NCBI GenBank assembly: GCA_964371695.1
Contig: CAYJOG010000009.1
Location: 1-11,894, forward strand
DNA from: CAYJOG01 sp964371695 [NCBI: uncultured bacterium]
Lineage (GTDB): Bacteria; CAYJOG01
Direction: 5' to 3'
Length of the DNA stretch: 11,894 nucleotides
The first letter of the stretch is position 1; each line of letters starts with the position of its first letter. Below the pieces are notes generated by a model. It ran no database searches. It was not told where the DNA came from and saw nothing but the letters and a program-made list of their open reading frames with translations. Shown here in pieces: positions 1 to 7,070 of the stretch. Made by a program: the position numbers and the translations under genes.

Positions 1-12
1 TTGGTCAATACC

Positions 13-42
13 ACCCTCTCCCATCTGACGACGGGAGAGGGT
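13..42. repeat. CCCTCTCCC-type palindromic repeat
   Basis: Perfect 10-bp inverted repeat (ACCCTCTCCC at 13-22, GGGAGAGGGT at 33-42) with a 10-base loop, lying just downstream of the stop of the TldE-like gene. No T-tract follows on the minus strand, so it is not a classic intrinsic terminator. The same core recurs at 8807-8832 and 8935-8957, which makes it one copy of a dispersed intergenic palindrome. Bases 1-70 hold no convincing gene. Confidence 0.7.
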
Positions 43-70
43 AAAGAGCGGCGGCGTTCCTTCGCCGGCA

Positions 71-1369
71 TTAACCCGCCACTGTCACGCCGCCCAGGCG
101 CAAATAGGCCGGGCCGTGATAAAACTCGCGCTGCACTGTTTCGCGGCTTAAGCGCAGGTGACGGAACGCCTGGGGCAGCAGGCCGGTGATGCTGCCGCCT
201 TTCACCGGAATCCGTTTGCCGTTTTTCAGGTAATGGCCAAAACGGATTTCGGCGCTGAAAGCCCCGGTGACCTCGTTGGGCTGGATGGTGGAAAAATCGG
301 TGAGCACCAGCAGGCCGTCTTCTTTGAGCCAGTCTTTGGCGCGGCCCGTGCCGGGGGCCACCACCAGATTGCTGGCTTCGCCCGTGACGGGCACACCGGC
401 GTAATCGGCCCAGGGCTTGGGGGCCAGATGCTGCACAAACCGGTTGTTGTCGATCAGCGCAAAGGGCTTGAGCAGACATCCCATGCTGTCAAAACGCCGC
501 GAGCCCATGGCCCCCGGCAGCCGGGGGTCCACGGTGATATAAAGCGGGTCGCCTTCCATTTTTTTGAACACTGGCTCGCCGGTTGCAAAACCGCTCCAAC
601 CCTCAAACCTGGCCTGGGCACCGCCCTGGCCGGTGAAAAAATCAAACAATGTGTCCAGCGCAACGCCGCCCAGCACCACATCGCGCCTGCCGCTGGGGGG
701 CAGGGCGGCCCGGCGCAGTTCACGGGCCACGTGGGCGGTTTCCGCCACCCAGTTTTCCAGTTCCAGCGCCCGGCCCAGACGCCTGCGGGTGGCGAAAAAG
801 CATTCGGTTTCTTCGCGGGGGCAGCGGGCGTCGCCGGCCACCACCGTGAACTCCACCATCCACTCCTCACGGGGTTCGTGCAGCACCACCCCCCGGCTGT
901 TGAGCACACTCACCAGGGCTTTTTGCTGCCACAGTTCGCTCTGGGCCATGCGCACGCCTTTTTGCGCCTGGGCGGCGCGGCTGAGCCTGCGCCAGTGGTT
1001 GAGCACGTTCTGGGGGCTGGGGGGCGTGACGGTTTTTTCTTGGGCCAGCGCGGCGCTGGTTTTGTCGGGCAGGGCAAAAGCGGGGTTGTCCACCAGCGCC
1101 GCCCACTGCAGGGCGCGGACAAGCCGGGGTTTGAAATCAGAAAAATCTGCGCCGAACGAAAAACCGGACTGGCCGGTGCGGCCGTTTCCCCGGTCCACAT
1201 AAACCGTGAGCTGATGATTGACCTGACCCTGGCAGCGCAGGGTTTCCACCGTGTTTTCCACGGCATAGACCTGGGCGTCGTGGGCCAGCGTGCGGCGCAG
1301 GGTGAAGTCTCGCCAGCCCTGGGTCTGATGCAGTTGTTTGAGAATGGGAGAAAGGGAGCCGTGTGTCAT
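71..1369 (-). CDS. tldE: TldE/PmbA-like subunit of the TldD/TldE protease
   Basis: Predicted 432-residue protein of the TldD/PmbA family. In known members TldE/PmbA pairs with the zinc-bearing TldD to form a cytoplasmic metalloprotease that degrades unfolded peptides and matures some modified peptides such as microcin B17. The C-terminal half shows family sequence (TDFSTIQPNEVTGAFS, then GGSITG). No HExxxH motif is present, as expected for the non-catalytic subunit. The start at 1369 is preferred because AGAGGA lies about 7 bases upstream. A longer GTG start at 1417 would overlap tldD but has no ribosome binding site. It lies 37 bases after tldD on the same strand, so co-transcription is likely. 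The length is close to the family norm (about 450). The assignment to TldE rather than a second TldD paralogue rests on the missing zinc motif and on the adjacent TldD. Confidence 0.88.
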   Translation of the reverse strand: MTHGSLSPILKQLHQTQGWRDFTLRRTLAHDAQVYAVENTVETLRCQGQVNHQLTVYVDRGNGRTGQSGFSFGADFSDFKPRLVRALQWAALVDNPAFALPDKTSAALAQEKTVTPPSPQNVLNHWRRLSRAAQAQKGVRMAQSELWQQKALVSVLNSRGVVLHEPREEWMVEFTVVAGDARCPREETECFFATRRRLGRALELENWVAETAHVARELRRAALPPSGRRDVVLGGVALDTLFDFFTGQGGAQARFEGWSGFATGEPVFKKMEGDPLYITVDPRLPGAMGSRRFDSMGCLLKPFALIDNNRFVQHLAPKPWADYAGVPVTGEASNLVVAPGTGRAKDWLKEDGLLVLTDFSTIQPNEVTGAFSAEIRFGHYLKNGKRIPVKGGSITGLLPQAFRHLRLSRETVQREFYHGPAYLRLGGVTVAG

Positions 1370-1406
1370 TTTTTTCCTCTGGTTTTTATTCACCCTGGCG
1401 GCGCGC

Positions 1407-2795
1407 TCACGCCACACGCGCCGTGCAGAGCAGGTGGGGGCCGCCGTCGGTCACCTTCACCCACTCCTTGTGGCCCTTGCCGCAAAAACCCAGGCCGCCG
1501 ATTTCCAGTTTGTCGCCCACCATCTCAATGCTTTGCAGGATGTCTGGCACATAACCCGTGATGATGACGGGGCTGAACACCTTGCCGGTGAAACGCCCGT
1601 TTTTCACCTCGCGGGCCATCAGCGCCTCCACCTGTATGCCCCAGCCCTTGGGGTCTTCCATGCCGTTGGTGGGATAGTCAATATAAAGTCCGTCGCCCAG
1701 GGATTTCATCATGGCCGCGAGGCTGTGGGGCCCCGGCTCGAAATAGGTGTTGGTCATGCGGGTATAGGCCTTGTGAAACACGTTTTCGCGCCTGCCGTTG
1801 CTGCTGGGGGTGATGCCCAGTTTGAGCGCGCTCAGGCGGTCGCTGATGGGGCCGTTGAGCACGCCGTGCTGCACGATGTGGGTGTGGGTGGCGGGCGTGC
1901 CCTCGTGATCGAAAAAGAAACTGGCGGCCTCGCCGGGCAGCGCCGGGCTGTCCACCATGCCCACCAGCGGCCCGGCCATCACCTCGCCCAGATAATGGGC
2001 GCCGCTGCCCCGACCCCGCACAAACATGTCCGCCTCCATGCCGTGACCAAACGCCTCGTGGGCCAGCATGCCCGCCACGCCGGGCGAGAGAATGCAGCGC
2101 CGGGCCCCGCCCCGCAGGCGCTCTGCCCCCAGCAGGGCCAGGCCGTCTTTCACCAGCCGCTTGCCAAGCGCGTCAGGAATACTCAGCGCGTCCAGCCCCG
2201 CCACCGAGCCGCCGCCATAAATCTCGCTGTTGTTTTCGCCTTCGCGGAAAATGAGAAACACCACGTGCTCGCTGCGCAGCAGGTGTTGGGTTTTGATTTC
2301 GCGGGTGCTCACAAAAACCTCGCGGGTTTCATGCACCCCCAGGCGCACCACCCGCTCCACAATGCGTTTGTCCAGACGGCCAATGCGCTCGCCCTGAGCC
2401 GTGGCCCGCTGCAAAAGCGCGGCGGGGTCCACCTCGCTGAACTTTCCGGGTTGAGCAAAATCTTCGCGCAGGGGGGTTTTGGCTGGGGCCTGTTTTTGAC
2501 CTTTGGCGCGAAAAGGCCCGGCGATTTTCTGGGTGTGGTGAATCAGCTCCTGCACGGTGCGGGTGAGGCCGTTTTCGTCCAGCCGGGCCGTGGCCCCTTC
2601 AAAAAGCCTGTCCCCCCGCCGGAGCGAAAACACCACCCCCTGCACCGAAGGGGGCGCGTCCAGCCCCTGCGTGCGAGACCGGGCGGTGGCGATGACGCCC
2701 TCCTTGGCCTGAAACAGCGCCCAAGACTCATCGCCGTGCTGGTCCAGCTCCCGGCAAAGGACGTGCAGATGTTTGAGGGTGCGCTCGGAAAACAT
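1407..2795 (-). CDS. tldD: TldD-like zinc metalloprotease
   Basis: Predicted 462-residue catalytic subunit of the TldD/TldE peptidase (E. coli TldD is about 480). The zinc motif HEAFGH is at residues 246-251, inside a GMLAHEAFGHGMEAD segment. Near the C-terminus a GFCGKG motif places Cys438 where the family's cysteine zinc ligand is expected. In characterised systems the enzyme threads unfolded peptides into the TldD/TldE cavity in the cytoplasm. ATG 2795 is the first good start, but no clear Shine-Dalgarno sequence precedes it. The 68-base gap to the upstream TOPRIM gene has a TTGACG only about 20 bases from the ATG, too close to act as a -35 for a convincing promoter. The gene is GC-rich, in sharp contrast to the two genes upstream. 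The family assignment is confident; the natural substrate is unknown. Confidence 0.93.
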   Translation of the reverse strand: MFSERTLKHLHVLCRELDQHGDESWALFQAKEGVIATARSRTQGLDAPPSVQGVVFSLRRGDRLFEGATARLDENGLTRTVQELIHHTQKIAGPFRAKGQKQAPAKTPLREDFAQPGKFSEVDPAALLQRATAQGERIGRLDKRIVERVVRLGVHETREVFVSTREIKTQHLLRSEHVVFLIFREGENNSEIYGGGSVAGLDALSIPDALGKRLVKDGLALLGAERLRGGARRCILSPGVAGMLAHEAFGHGMEADMFVRGRGSGAHYLGEVMAGPLVGMVDSPALPGEAASFFFDHEGTPATHTHIVQHGVLNGPISDRLSALKLGITPSSNGRRENVFHKAYTRMTNTYFEPGPHSLAAMMKSLGDGLYIDYPTNGMEDPKGWGIQVEALMAREVKNGRFTGKVFSPVIITGYVPDILQSIEMVGDKLEIGGLGFCGKGHKEWVKVTDGGPHLLCTARVA

Positions 2796-2863
2796 GTGGG
2801 GATTTTACGTCAATTTTTCCATCCGGCACCCATTAGTGTCGCATTGCGTGAGAAAGCATGAAA

Positions 2864-3508
2864 TCAAGAAGCAGACCGAAGAAATTCAACAAATTCTGTT
2901 GCCGATTTCCCTGTCCATTGAAAAACGTCTTTGTCAGCGGCAGCACCAAGATTTTTGGTTATGTCGTTTTTTGAAAGCACCCCTAAAAGCCATATCCTTA
3001 TCTTTATTTTTGAAAACATGAGGACAGCTCTTTCGTCATTTAAAATATGCCTGTATAGGAATATGGCTCCGACAAATCTCTCGGCCATGCTCAAAAAAAT
3101 ATTCGGAGAAATTGAGTCCAAAACAAGATCTTCTAAAGACCCTACACTTTTTCCTTCTGCATGAATTACTCTTACCCCGACAGTAATCCTCTCATTTGAG
3201 ACGTGTGAACCGTTAGAAGAGGGAACAGGAAGAGAGAATTTTCCAAGCACAGCACAAACGCTCTGGAAAGCGGAATTAACAGATTCATCCGCGTCTCTCG
3301 TTATGACAAGATTCGTCACCTTATGAAAATCAGAAAGATTTAATATTGTTTTTATCCCCTTCTCCAAACTATCTTTTCCTCCATACTCCATGACTTGCCA
3401 GTCATTTAAGTGAAATTTTCGCGCAATTGATTCAAAAACAGCCTTGTCGTCTTTCCCCTCACAGAAGATAAGCTTTTCTTTTTCTATTTCAATTTGATCG
3501 GCTTGCAT
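2864..3508 (-). CDS. TOPRIM-domain protein (DUF3226/OLD-nuclease-like), candidate effector
   Basis: Predicted 214-residue protein with a TOPRIM signature: the glutamate motif LIFCEGKDD (Glu17) and the DxD motif TRDAD (Asp72, Asp74). A later GSLEDLVLD segment resembles DUF3226-type proteins. TOPRIM domains of this sort are metal-dependent nuclease or phosphatase-like modules in OLD-family proteins and in AriB of PARIS. The ATG at 3508 is preferred: the ATPase stop codon ends one base before it (TGATATG), with GGGAAG about 10 bases upstream. A start at 3568 would overlap the ATPase by 59 bases. The gene is AT-rich (a hand count of 3001-3060 gives 32% GC), unlike tldD. Pairing with the ATPase suggests a two-component defence module with this protein as effector. 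That role is inferred from gene context and fold. The alternative is a housekeeping DUF3226 protein, which the tight coupling makes less likely. Confidence 0.8.
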   Translation of the reverse strand: MQADQIEIEKEKLIFCEGKDDKAVFESIARKFHLNDWQVMEYGGKDSLEKGIKTILNLSDFHKVTNLVITRDADESVNSAFQSVCAVLGKFSLPVPSSNGSHVSNERITVGVRVIHAEGKSVGSLEDLVLDSISPNIFLSMAERFVGAIFLYRHILNDERAVLMFSKIKIRIWLLGVLSKNDITKNLGAAADKDVFQWTGKSATEFVEFLRSAS

Positions 3509-3509
3509 A

Positions 3510-4634
3510 TCAGCGGACTTCCCATTTTCTCTCCATGGCAAACCCAAGCTCTTCTTTATCCAAAACACTCACGTCTACGCCATCGGCGCTTTGTCTGAAA
3601 CTGTGATTAAAGAGAAAGCCATCTGGAGCCACATTGTGAGCAGCCACAAGACACTCTCTGCTATGGGTTGTCGCAAATATTTGTGTGTTTGTTTTTTTTG
3701 CCAGCTCAAATATGACTTTCCAAACAGGTTCAAGTCCCTTGTAGTAAATTCCATTTTCAATTTCATCTATTAATAGAACTCCTCCGGGCACCAATAACAA
3801 CCTCAGCAAAATTGCCAACAGACGACCAACACCTTCTCCCATAAAATCCATCGGAATCATTTTTTCCGTTCCAAGATCCGCTCTCAAATACGGAGTCGCT
3901 TCATCTTGGAGGCCCAGGGAAATTCGCCTCAATTTGGGTTCAAGAATTCGCATGGCCTCGATTAATGGATCGGCTTTCGACTCTCCCTCCAGTTTGCTGA
4001 AAATAGTAGCATTGTCTTTTGTCTGTATTCCTTTACTTGGAATTATTTGGACAGAACTCCTGTCCAAAATGTTGCTTTCTCCGCGTGTTCGTATTAGCCC
4101 ATTTGGGAGAATGGATATTTTAATGTCGCCCGAAGAGCCAGGATGCCCGATTGAATAATAAATATTAAACTCTTTCTCGCGGGGCAGAATGGTTTCGATA
4201 TCATCTATTTCCTGAAAAAGAGACTCCGTGTCAATAAAATCTCTGTCCACATCTTCTCTGGTGGCGGCTGCTCTTTCGATAGAAATAGACACGGCTCTGG
4301 TGTCGTTGTTGCTTGTTTCAGATGTAATGCGTGAGGTTCCTGGGCATGATTCGTTAATGTACCAAGCTAATGTATTTTCAACGACGCTGCCTCTATCGCC
4401 AGATATTCGTGGAGTCGGTTGAAAAAGCCGTCGTTTTCGTTCGTGCCGGAAATCCCTCATTTTTGCAAGATCGAACAAAGCAAGTGAATCGGATGGGCTT
4501 AAAAGAAGATATATTGCCTCCAGAAACGCCGTTTTGCCGACGTTGTTTGGGCCTACAATCAAATTTACTTGTCCACAATTCAACGACAACTTTTTGATAG
4601 ACCTGAAATTTTCAATGTGAATGTTTTTAAGCAT
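3510..4634 (-). CDS. RecF/OLD-type AAA ATPase (AAA_15-like), candidate sensor of a defence pair
   Basis: Predicted 374-residue ATPase beginning with the RecF/OLD-type N-terminus (LKNIHIENFRSIKKL). Walker A GPNNVGKT is at residues 28-35, Walker B LLIDEIEN has Asp290-Glu291, and the H-loop ATTHSRE has His324. The region before Walker B (FMGEGVGRLLAILLRLL) stands in for an ABC-like signature. The middle (about 70-200) is divergent and may carry the system-specific insertion. There is no fused TOPRIM domain, unlike classic OLD or GajA; the TOPRIM is supplied by the next gene, as in PARIS (AriA plus AriB). The start lies 3 bases after the PilZ stop (TAAGAGATG), and its Shine-Dalgarno-like AGGCGAGG sits inside the end of the PilZ gene. 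AT-rich composition suggests horizontal acquisition. The ATPase family is clear; the defence role and PARIS kinship are inferences, since size and partner also fit other split-OLD systems. Confidence 0.87.
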   Translation of the reverse strand: MLKNIHIENFRSIKKLSLNCGQVNLIVGPNNVGKTAFLEAIYLLLSPSDSLALFDLAKMRDFRHERKRRLFQPTPRISGDRGSVVENTLAWYINESCPGTSRITSETSNNDTRAVSISIERAAATREDVDRDFIDTESLFQEIDDIETILPREKEFNIYYSIGHPGSSGDIKISILPNGLIRTRGESNILDRSSVQIIPSKGIQTKDNATIFSKLEGESKADPLIEAMRILEPKLRRISLGLQDEATPYLRADLGTEKMIPMDFMGEGVGRLLAILLRLLLVPGGVLLIDEIENGIYYKGLEPVWKVIFELAKKTNTQIFATTHSRECLVAAHNVAPDGFLFNHSFRQSADGVDVSVLDKEELGFAMERKWEVR

Positions 4635-4637
4635 CTC

Positions 4638-5960
4638 TTAGCCTCGCCTGCCCCTCACGCCCACCTGCTGTTTTTCGCGCTGGAGCTTGAAGATGTATTT
4701 CATGATGCGCTCCTTGGTGAATTCCGGCATGTTGCTGAACACCACGCCATAGCTGTACTTCCACTTGCGGTCGTGGCGCAGCTCCTGCACCCGCACCACC
4801 ATGGCGGGCTGGGCCGGAAAAGCCAAGCCCTCCTCCAGCGTGAAATTGACCATGACCTCGTGGTTTTTCTCCAGTTTTTCGCGGGACTTAAAGCCCATGC
4901 CGCCACTGGAAATGTCGGTGGAAAGCGCCTCGATCTCTACCTTTTCTTCGCCGGCCTTGGGCGGCAGCCAATAGGTGTGGGCAAAGGAGACTTCTTCGCG
5001 CACCGCGCCACGCAACTGTTTTTTGAAAAGTTTGGCGGGGTGTTTGAGATAGAGCGTGCTGCCGGTGGCTTTTTCCACCGTGGCCGCAAACCGGTAACCC
5101 GCGCCCCGGCTTTGCCAGTTCACGTTCACATGGCCACCAGTCTGAAACCGCCCGCCCACGCGCTCGCTGGGCGGAAACCCCACCACGAGATGGCCGGGCG
5201 AAACATCGTCCAGGTTGCCCAGCAGCTTGTGGCCGTGTTCGTCGCTGATGTCCAGCATCTGGCCCACGGGCAAAAGCTCGGTGCCCACCCGGTAAGGTTC
5301 CTGATCCCACAACTCTTCCTTTTTCTGGGGAATGGCGATGGCGTGCGCGCCTTTTTTGGCCTTGAGTTTTTCGTAATCGGCCCGCATGGCCGTGATGGTT
5401 TCCACGCCCCAGCGGCTCAGGCGGTCCACGTGGGCCTGCGTAACCTGAGTGCCCTGGTGCAGCATGACCGCGCCGCGCACCTCCACCGGCTGCGCCAGCA
5501 CCAGACCATCCAGAATCTGGTTGATGGGCACCTGCACATAGGGGCTGCCCTCTTCGCCGCGCACCTCGGCGGGGGGGCCTTCTGCGCCCTCTGGCGGCGC
5601 AGGGGGCACGATTTTTTCAATGCGCGGCACGATTTTTTCGGCGTCCACCGGCGCGAGCCAGAAATCGTTGACGCCATATTTCTTGGCCTTGAGCAGGTTT
5701 TCCTTTTGGGCGACATTGCTGAGAATGGCCACCTGAGCGTCGGGGTTGAACTCACGCATGAGCATGAGCGCGGGGGTCTGGTCTTCTTCGGGCAGGCGTT
5801 GCAGCAAAATCACCAGGGCCGGGTCTTCGGTGATCACCTCGGCCACCTCCACCTGCTCGCCGGGGCCGGGTTTCACGCCATAACCCTTTTTTTCAAGGGC
5901 GCTGCGCAGGGGCGCGAACTCTTCTTCGGGCCATGTGCCGATGAGCCAAATGTCGGGCAT
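4638..5960 (-). CDS. PilZ-domain c-di-GMP receptor with degenerate receiver and YcgR-like domains
   Basis: Predicted 440-residue cytoplasmic protein. Residues 1-115 resemble a response-regulator receiver (MPDIWLIGTW at the start, YGVNDFWLAPVDAEKI at the end). The acceptor aspartate region reads ALVILLQRLP, with no Asp, so it is probably a pseudo-receiver. Residues 141-195 (YVQVPINQILDGLVLAQPV) resemble the small domain found before HD-GYP modules. Residues about 224-315 look like the YcgR N-terminal domain. They are followed by a PilZ domain with both c-di-GMP contacts: RxxxR at Arg317/Arg321 and DxSxxG at Asp349-Gly354. By family, it likely links c-di-GMP to motility or surface behaviour. 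Three starts are possible (6038, 5981, 5960), none with a good ribosome binding site. ATG 5960 is chosen because the first strand of the receiver fold begins there. It is the first gene of the minus-strand series and diverges from the scaffold gene. Confidence 0.85.
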   Translation of the reverse strand: MPDIWLIGTWPEEEFAPLRSALEKKGYGVKPGPGEQVEVAEVITEDPALVILLQRLPEEDQTPALMLMREFNPDAQVAILSNVAQKENLLKAKKYGVNDFWLAPVDAEKIVPRIEKIVPPAPPEGAEGPPAEVRGEEGSPYVQVPINQILDGLVLAQPVEVRGAVMLHQGTQVTQAHVDRLSRWGVETITAMRADYEKLKAKKGAHAIAIPQKKEELWDQEPYRVGTELLPVGQMLDISDEHGHKLLGNLDDVSPGHLVVGFPPSERVGGRFQTGGHVNVNWQSRGAGYRFAATVEKATGSTLYLKHPAKLFKKQLRGAVREEVSFAHTYWLPPKAGEEKVEIEALSTDISSGGMGFKSREKLEKNHEVMVNFTLEEGLAFPAQPAMVVRVQELRHDRKWKYSYGVVFSNMPEFTKERIMKYIFKLQREKQQVGVRGRRG

Positions 5961-5967
5961 GGAGGGG

Positions 5968-5973
5968 ATTATA
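5968..5973 (-). promoter_or_regulatory. Possible -10 box for the PilZ gene (leaderless start)
   Basis: A perfect TATAAT on the minus strand ends 7 bases before ATG 5960, which would place transcription initiation at or next to the start codon. No good -35 hexamer is seen 16-18 bases further upstream. The hypothesis fits the absence of any ribosome binding site at the possible starts, but it rests on a single hexamer. Confidence 0.25.
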
Positions 5974-6090
5974 GAACTCATCGCGCACGTGCCATGAGAT
6001 GTGAAGCAGAGATTGCGGCGGGGTGAGCCCAACCCCATGGAACCAAAAAACCAGTTGATTAAACCCGCGAGAAATTTTTTTTGAAACTCC

Positions 6091-6118
6091 TTTGCGGTGT
6101 CAGAGGGAAACGTTTAAT
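6091..6118 (+). promoter_or_regulatory. Weak promoter-like sequence upstream of the scaffold gene
   Basis: TTTGCG at 6091-6096 and TTTAAT at 6113-6118 are 16 bases apart and sit about 50 bases before the ATG at 6166. A TTGAAA at 6081-6086 is an alternative -35 but lacks a matching -10. This divergent gap (about 200 bases from the PilZ start) is the only place where a promoter for the phage-like module could lie within the window. Both hexamers are imperfect. Confidence 0.25.
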
Positions 6119-6165
6119 TGGGTTCAGGCAAGGGAACACAACGGCAAACCCCACAAGGAGACAGC

Positions 6166-6714
6166 ATGACCCAACCCGACTCCAACCCCACCCCGGCAAT
6201 GGTTTCTTCCCCCGATGAAACCACTCAGGCCGACGGTGAGGGACATGATCCTTCCACCCCCGCGCCCCAGGCCCGGCTGGCCCGGCTGGTGCGTGAGAAC
6301 AAACGGCTCAAAAAAGCCCTGAAGGATCACCGCGCCCTGGGCGCAGCAGACGGATTGGCGGTTTCAGATGACGAAACCGGGCGGCTGAAGGGAGAAATCG
6401 AATCTCTTCAGCAGGCGCTGAACCTTGAGAAACAAAGTTCCCTGCTTCGTCTGGCAGCCTTTCGGTTGGGCGCGGCAGACCCTGAAGACGTGGTGAGCGC
6501 GCTCGCGGGCGAACTGGTTGAACAGTCCGCCGAAGACGCCGTGGCCGCGCTCAGGGCCCGCAAGCCCCACTGGTTCACGGGGCATGGCCCCAGCGGCATG
6601 CCAGGCCATCCGGCGGCGGCCCCCGGCGCGGGGCCGCTTGCTGCGGCGGCGGCGCTTTTGCGCGAGCGCGGCGACACCCTGGGCCTGCTGCGCCTGGCGC
6701 AGGACGTGTTGTAA
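6166..6714 (+). CDS. Coiled-coil scaffold-like protein of the capsid module
   Basis: Predicted 182-residue protein. It has a disordered acidic/proline-rich N-terminus (1-33), two helical heptad-like stretches (about 36-56, LARLVRENKRLKKALKDH; 71-99, LKGEIESLQQALNLEKQ), a GAADPEDVVSAL segment, a KPHWFTG motif and an Ala-rich tail. This layout is common in phage scaffolding proteins of the GP20 type, and the position directly before the major capsid gene supports it. Scaffolds direct procapsid assembly inside the cell and are then removed. ATG 6166 has AAGGAG at 6155-6160; the earlier in-frame start at 6118 has none. No capsid protease gene accompanies it. It could instead be a general coiled-coil protein, but the context makes scaffold the best call. 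Confidence 0.65.
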   Translation: MTQPDSNPTPAMVSSPDETTQADGEGHDPSTPAPQARLARLVRENKRLKKALKDHRALGAADGLAVSDDETGRLKGEIESLQQALNLEKQSSLLRLAAFRLGAADPEDVVSALAGELVEQSAEDAVAALRARKPHWFTGHGPSGMPGHPAAAPGAGPLAAAAALLRERGDTLGLLRLAQDVL

Positions 6715-6976
6715 TACCAATTTCCAACCAAAATAACATTAACTCTGAGCGATGAACCGGTTTGGAAACGGGTGCTGCGAAGTCAGACGGTTCGGTGAAA
6801 ATTGGTATGAATTCATGGATGAATTCAACTCGAACACCGAGGCCCAGACAGGGCCGGAGGTGTTCGCGGCGCAAGCGGGCTTTGCCTGCGCCGCGCCGGG
6901 CCGTAGCCATTCACGACGAATGGCAAGGCCAATAAAACCAATGAACATTCCTGCTATTTTGAATGTTCATTGGTAT
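6714..6976. repeat. MITE-like element with ATACCAAT / ATTGGTAT termini
   Basis: ATACCAATTT at 6714-6723, overlapping the scaffold stop codon, has a perfect inverted partner at 6799-6808 (AAATTGGTAT). ATTGGTAT recurs at 6969-6976, so the outer borders also form an inverted pair 263 bases apart. Inside are further perfect palindromes: TGAATTCAT/ATGAATTCA (6808-6816 and 6819-6827), CGCGGCGCA/TGCGCCGCG (6865-6873 and 6887-6895) with an inner GGC-TTT-GCC, and GCCATTC/GAATGGC (6906-6912 and 6918-6924). No transposase is encoded. The arrangement suggests a non-autonomous miniature element or two nested ones. No target-site duplication could be confirmed by eye. Confidence 0.5.
6937..6974. repeat. 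Long perfect hairpin before the capsid gene
   Basis: A 14-bp perfect inverted repeat (ACCAATGAACATTC at 6937-6950, GAATGTTCATTGGT at 6961-6974) with a 10-base loop. It is the strongest stem in the spacer and lies at the right edge of the MITE-like element. No U-tract follows in either direction (CTGCTATTTT is in the loop), so it is not a standard terminator. It may be a transposon-end structure or an RNA processing site; its role is unknown. Confidence 0.75.
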
Positions 6977-6995
6977 AAAGACCCCGAAGGAGTGG

Positions 6996-7015
6996 GTGCG
7001 GTGTCCCCACCGCAC
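6996..7015. repeat. GTGCGGTG palindrome, related to a copy near 11760
   Basis: Perfect 8-bp arms (GTGCGGTG 6996-7003, CACCGCAC 7008-7015) around TCCC, followed by ACAAACCAAAAG. A diverged copy with the same GTGTCCCCACCG centre and a similar A-rich flank lies at about 11756-11794, after the last gene of the module. This suggests a dispersed repeat family. Confidence 0.65.
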
Positions 7016-7050
7016 ACAAACCAAAAGAAAAGCAAGGGTTTTGCCATTCG

Positions 7051-7070
7051 CGGCGGTGTGGACACCGCCG
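7051..7070. repeat. CGGCGGTGT palindrome in the pre-capsid spacer
   Basis: Perfect 9-bp arms (7051-7059 and 7062-7070) with only two central bases, preceded by GCCATTCG. The GCCATTC lead matches the arm of the hairpin at 6906-6924, so the spacer seems built from related repeat units. Another small perfect stem, GCGGAC/GTCCGC, lies at 7117-7122 and 7128-7133. The 482-base spacer 6715-7196 contains no gene that I can support. Confidence 0.6.

Noticed and set aside
13-42. Intrinsic terminator for tldE
   Set aside because: The stem is good, but no T-tract follows on the minus strand, and the same palindrome recurs in unrelated intergenic places.
158-1561. 467-residue plus-strand ORF opposite the TldE-like gene
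   Set aside because: It is antisense to a clear family member, is rich in His, Gly and Ala, and arises from GC-biased codons. No ribosome binding site or family resemblance is seen.
1338-2861. 507-residue plus-strand ORF opposite tldD
   Set aside because: The opposite strand carries the HEAFGH zinc motif and full-length TldD; this frame is a shadow.
4569-6026. 485-residue plus-strand ORF opposite the PilZ gene
   Set aside because: His/Phe/Gly-rich translation without domains; the minus strand has intact PilZ motifs.
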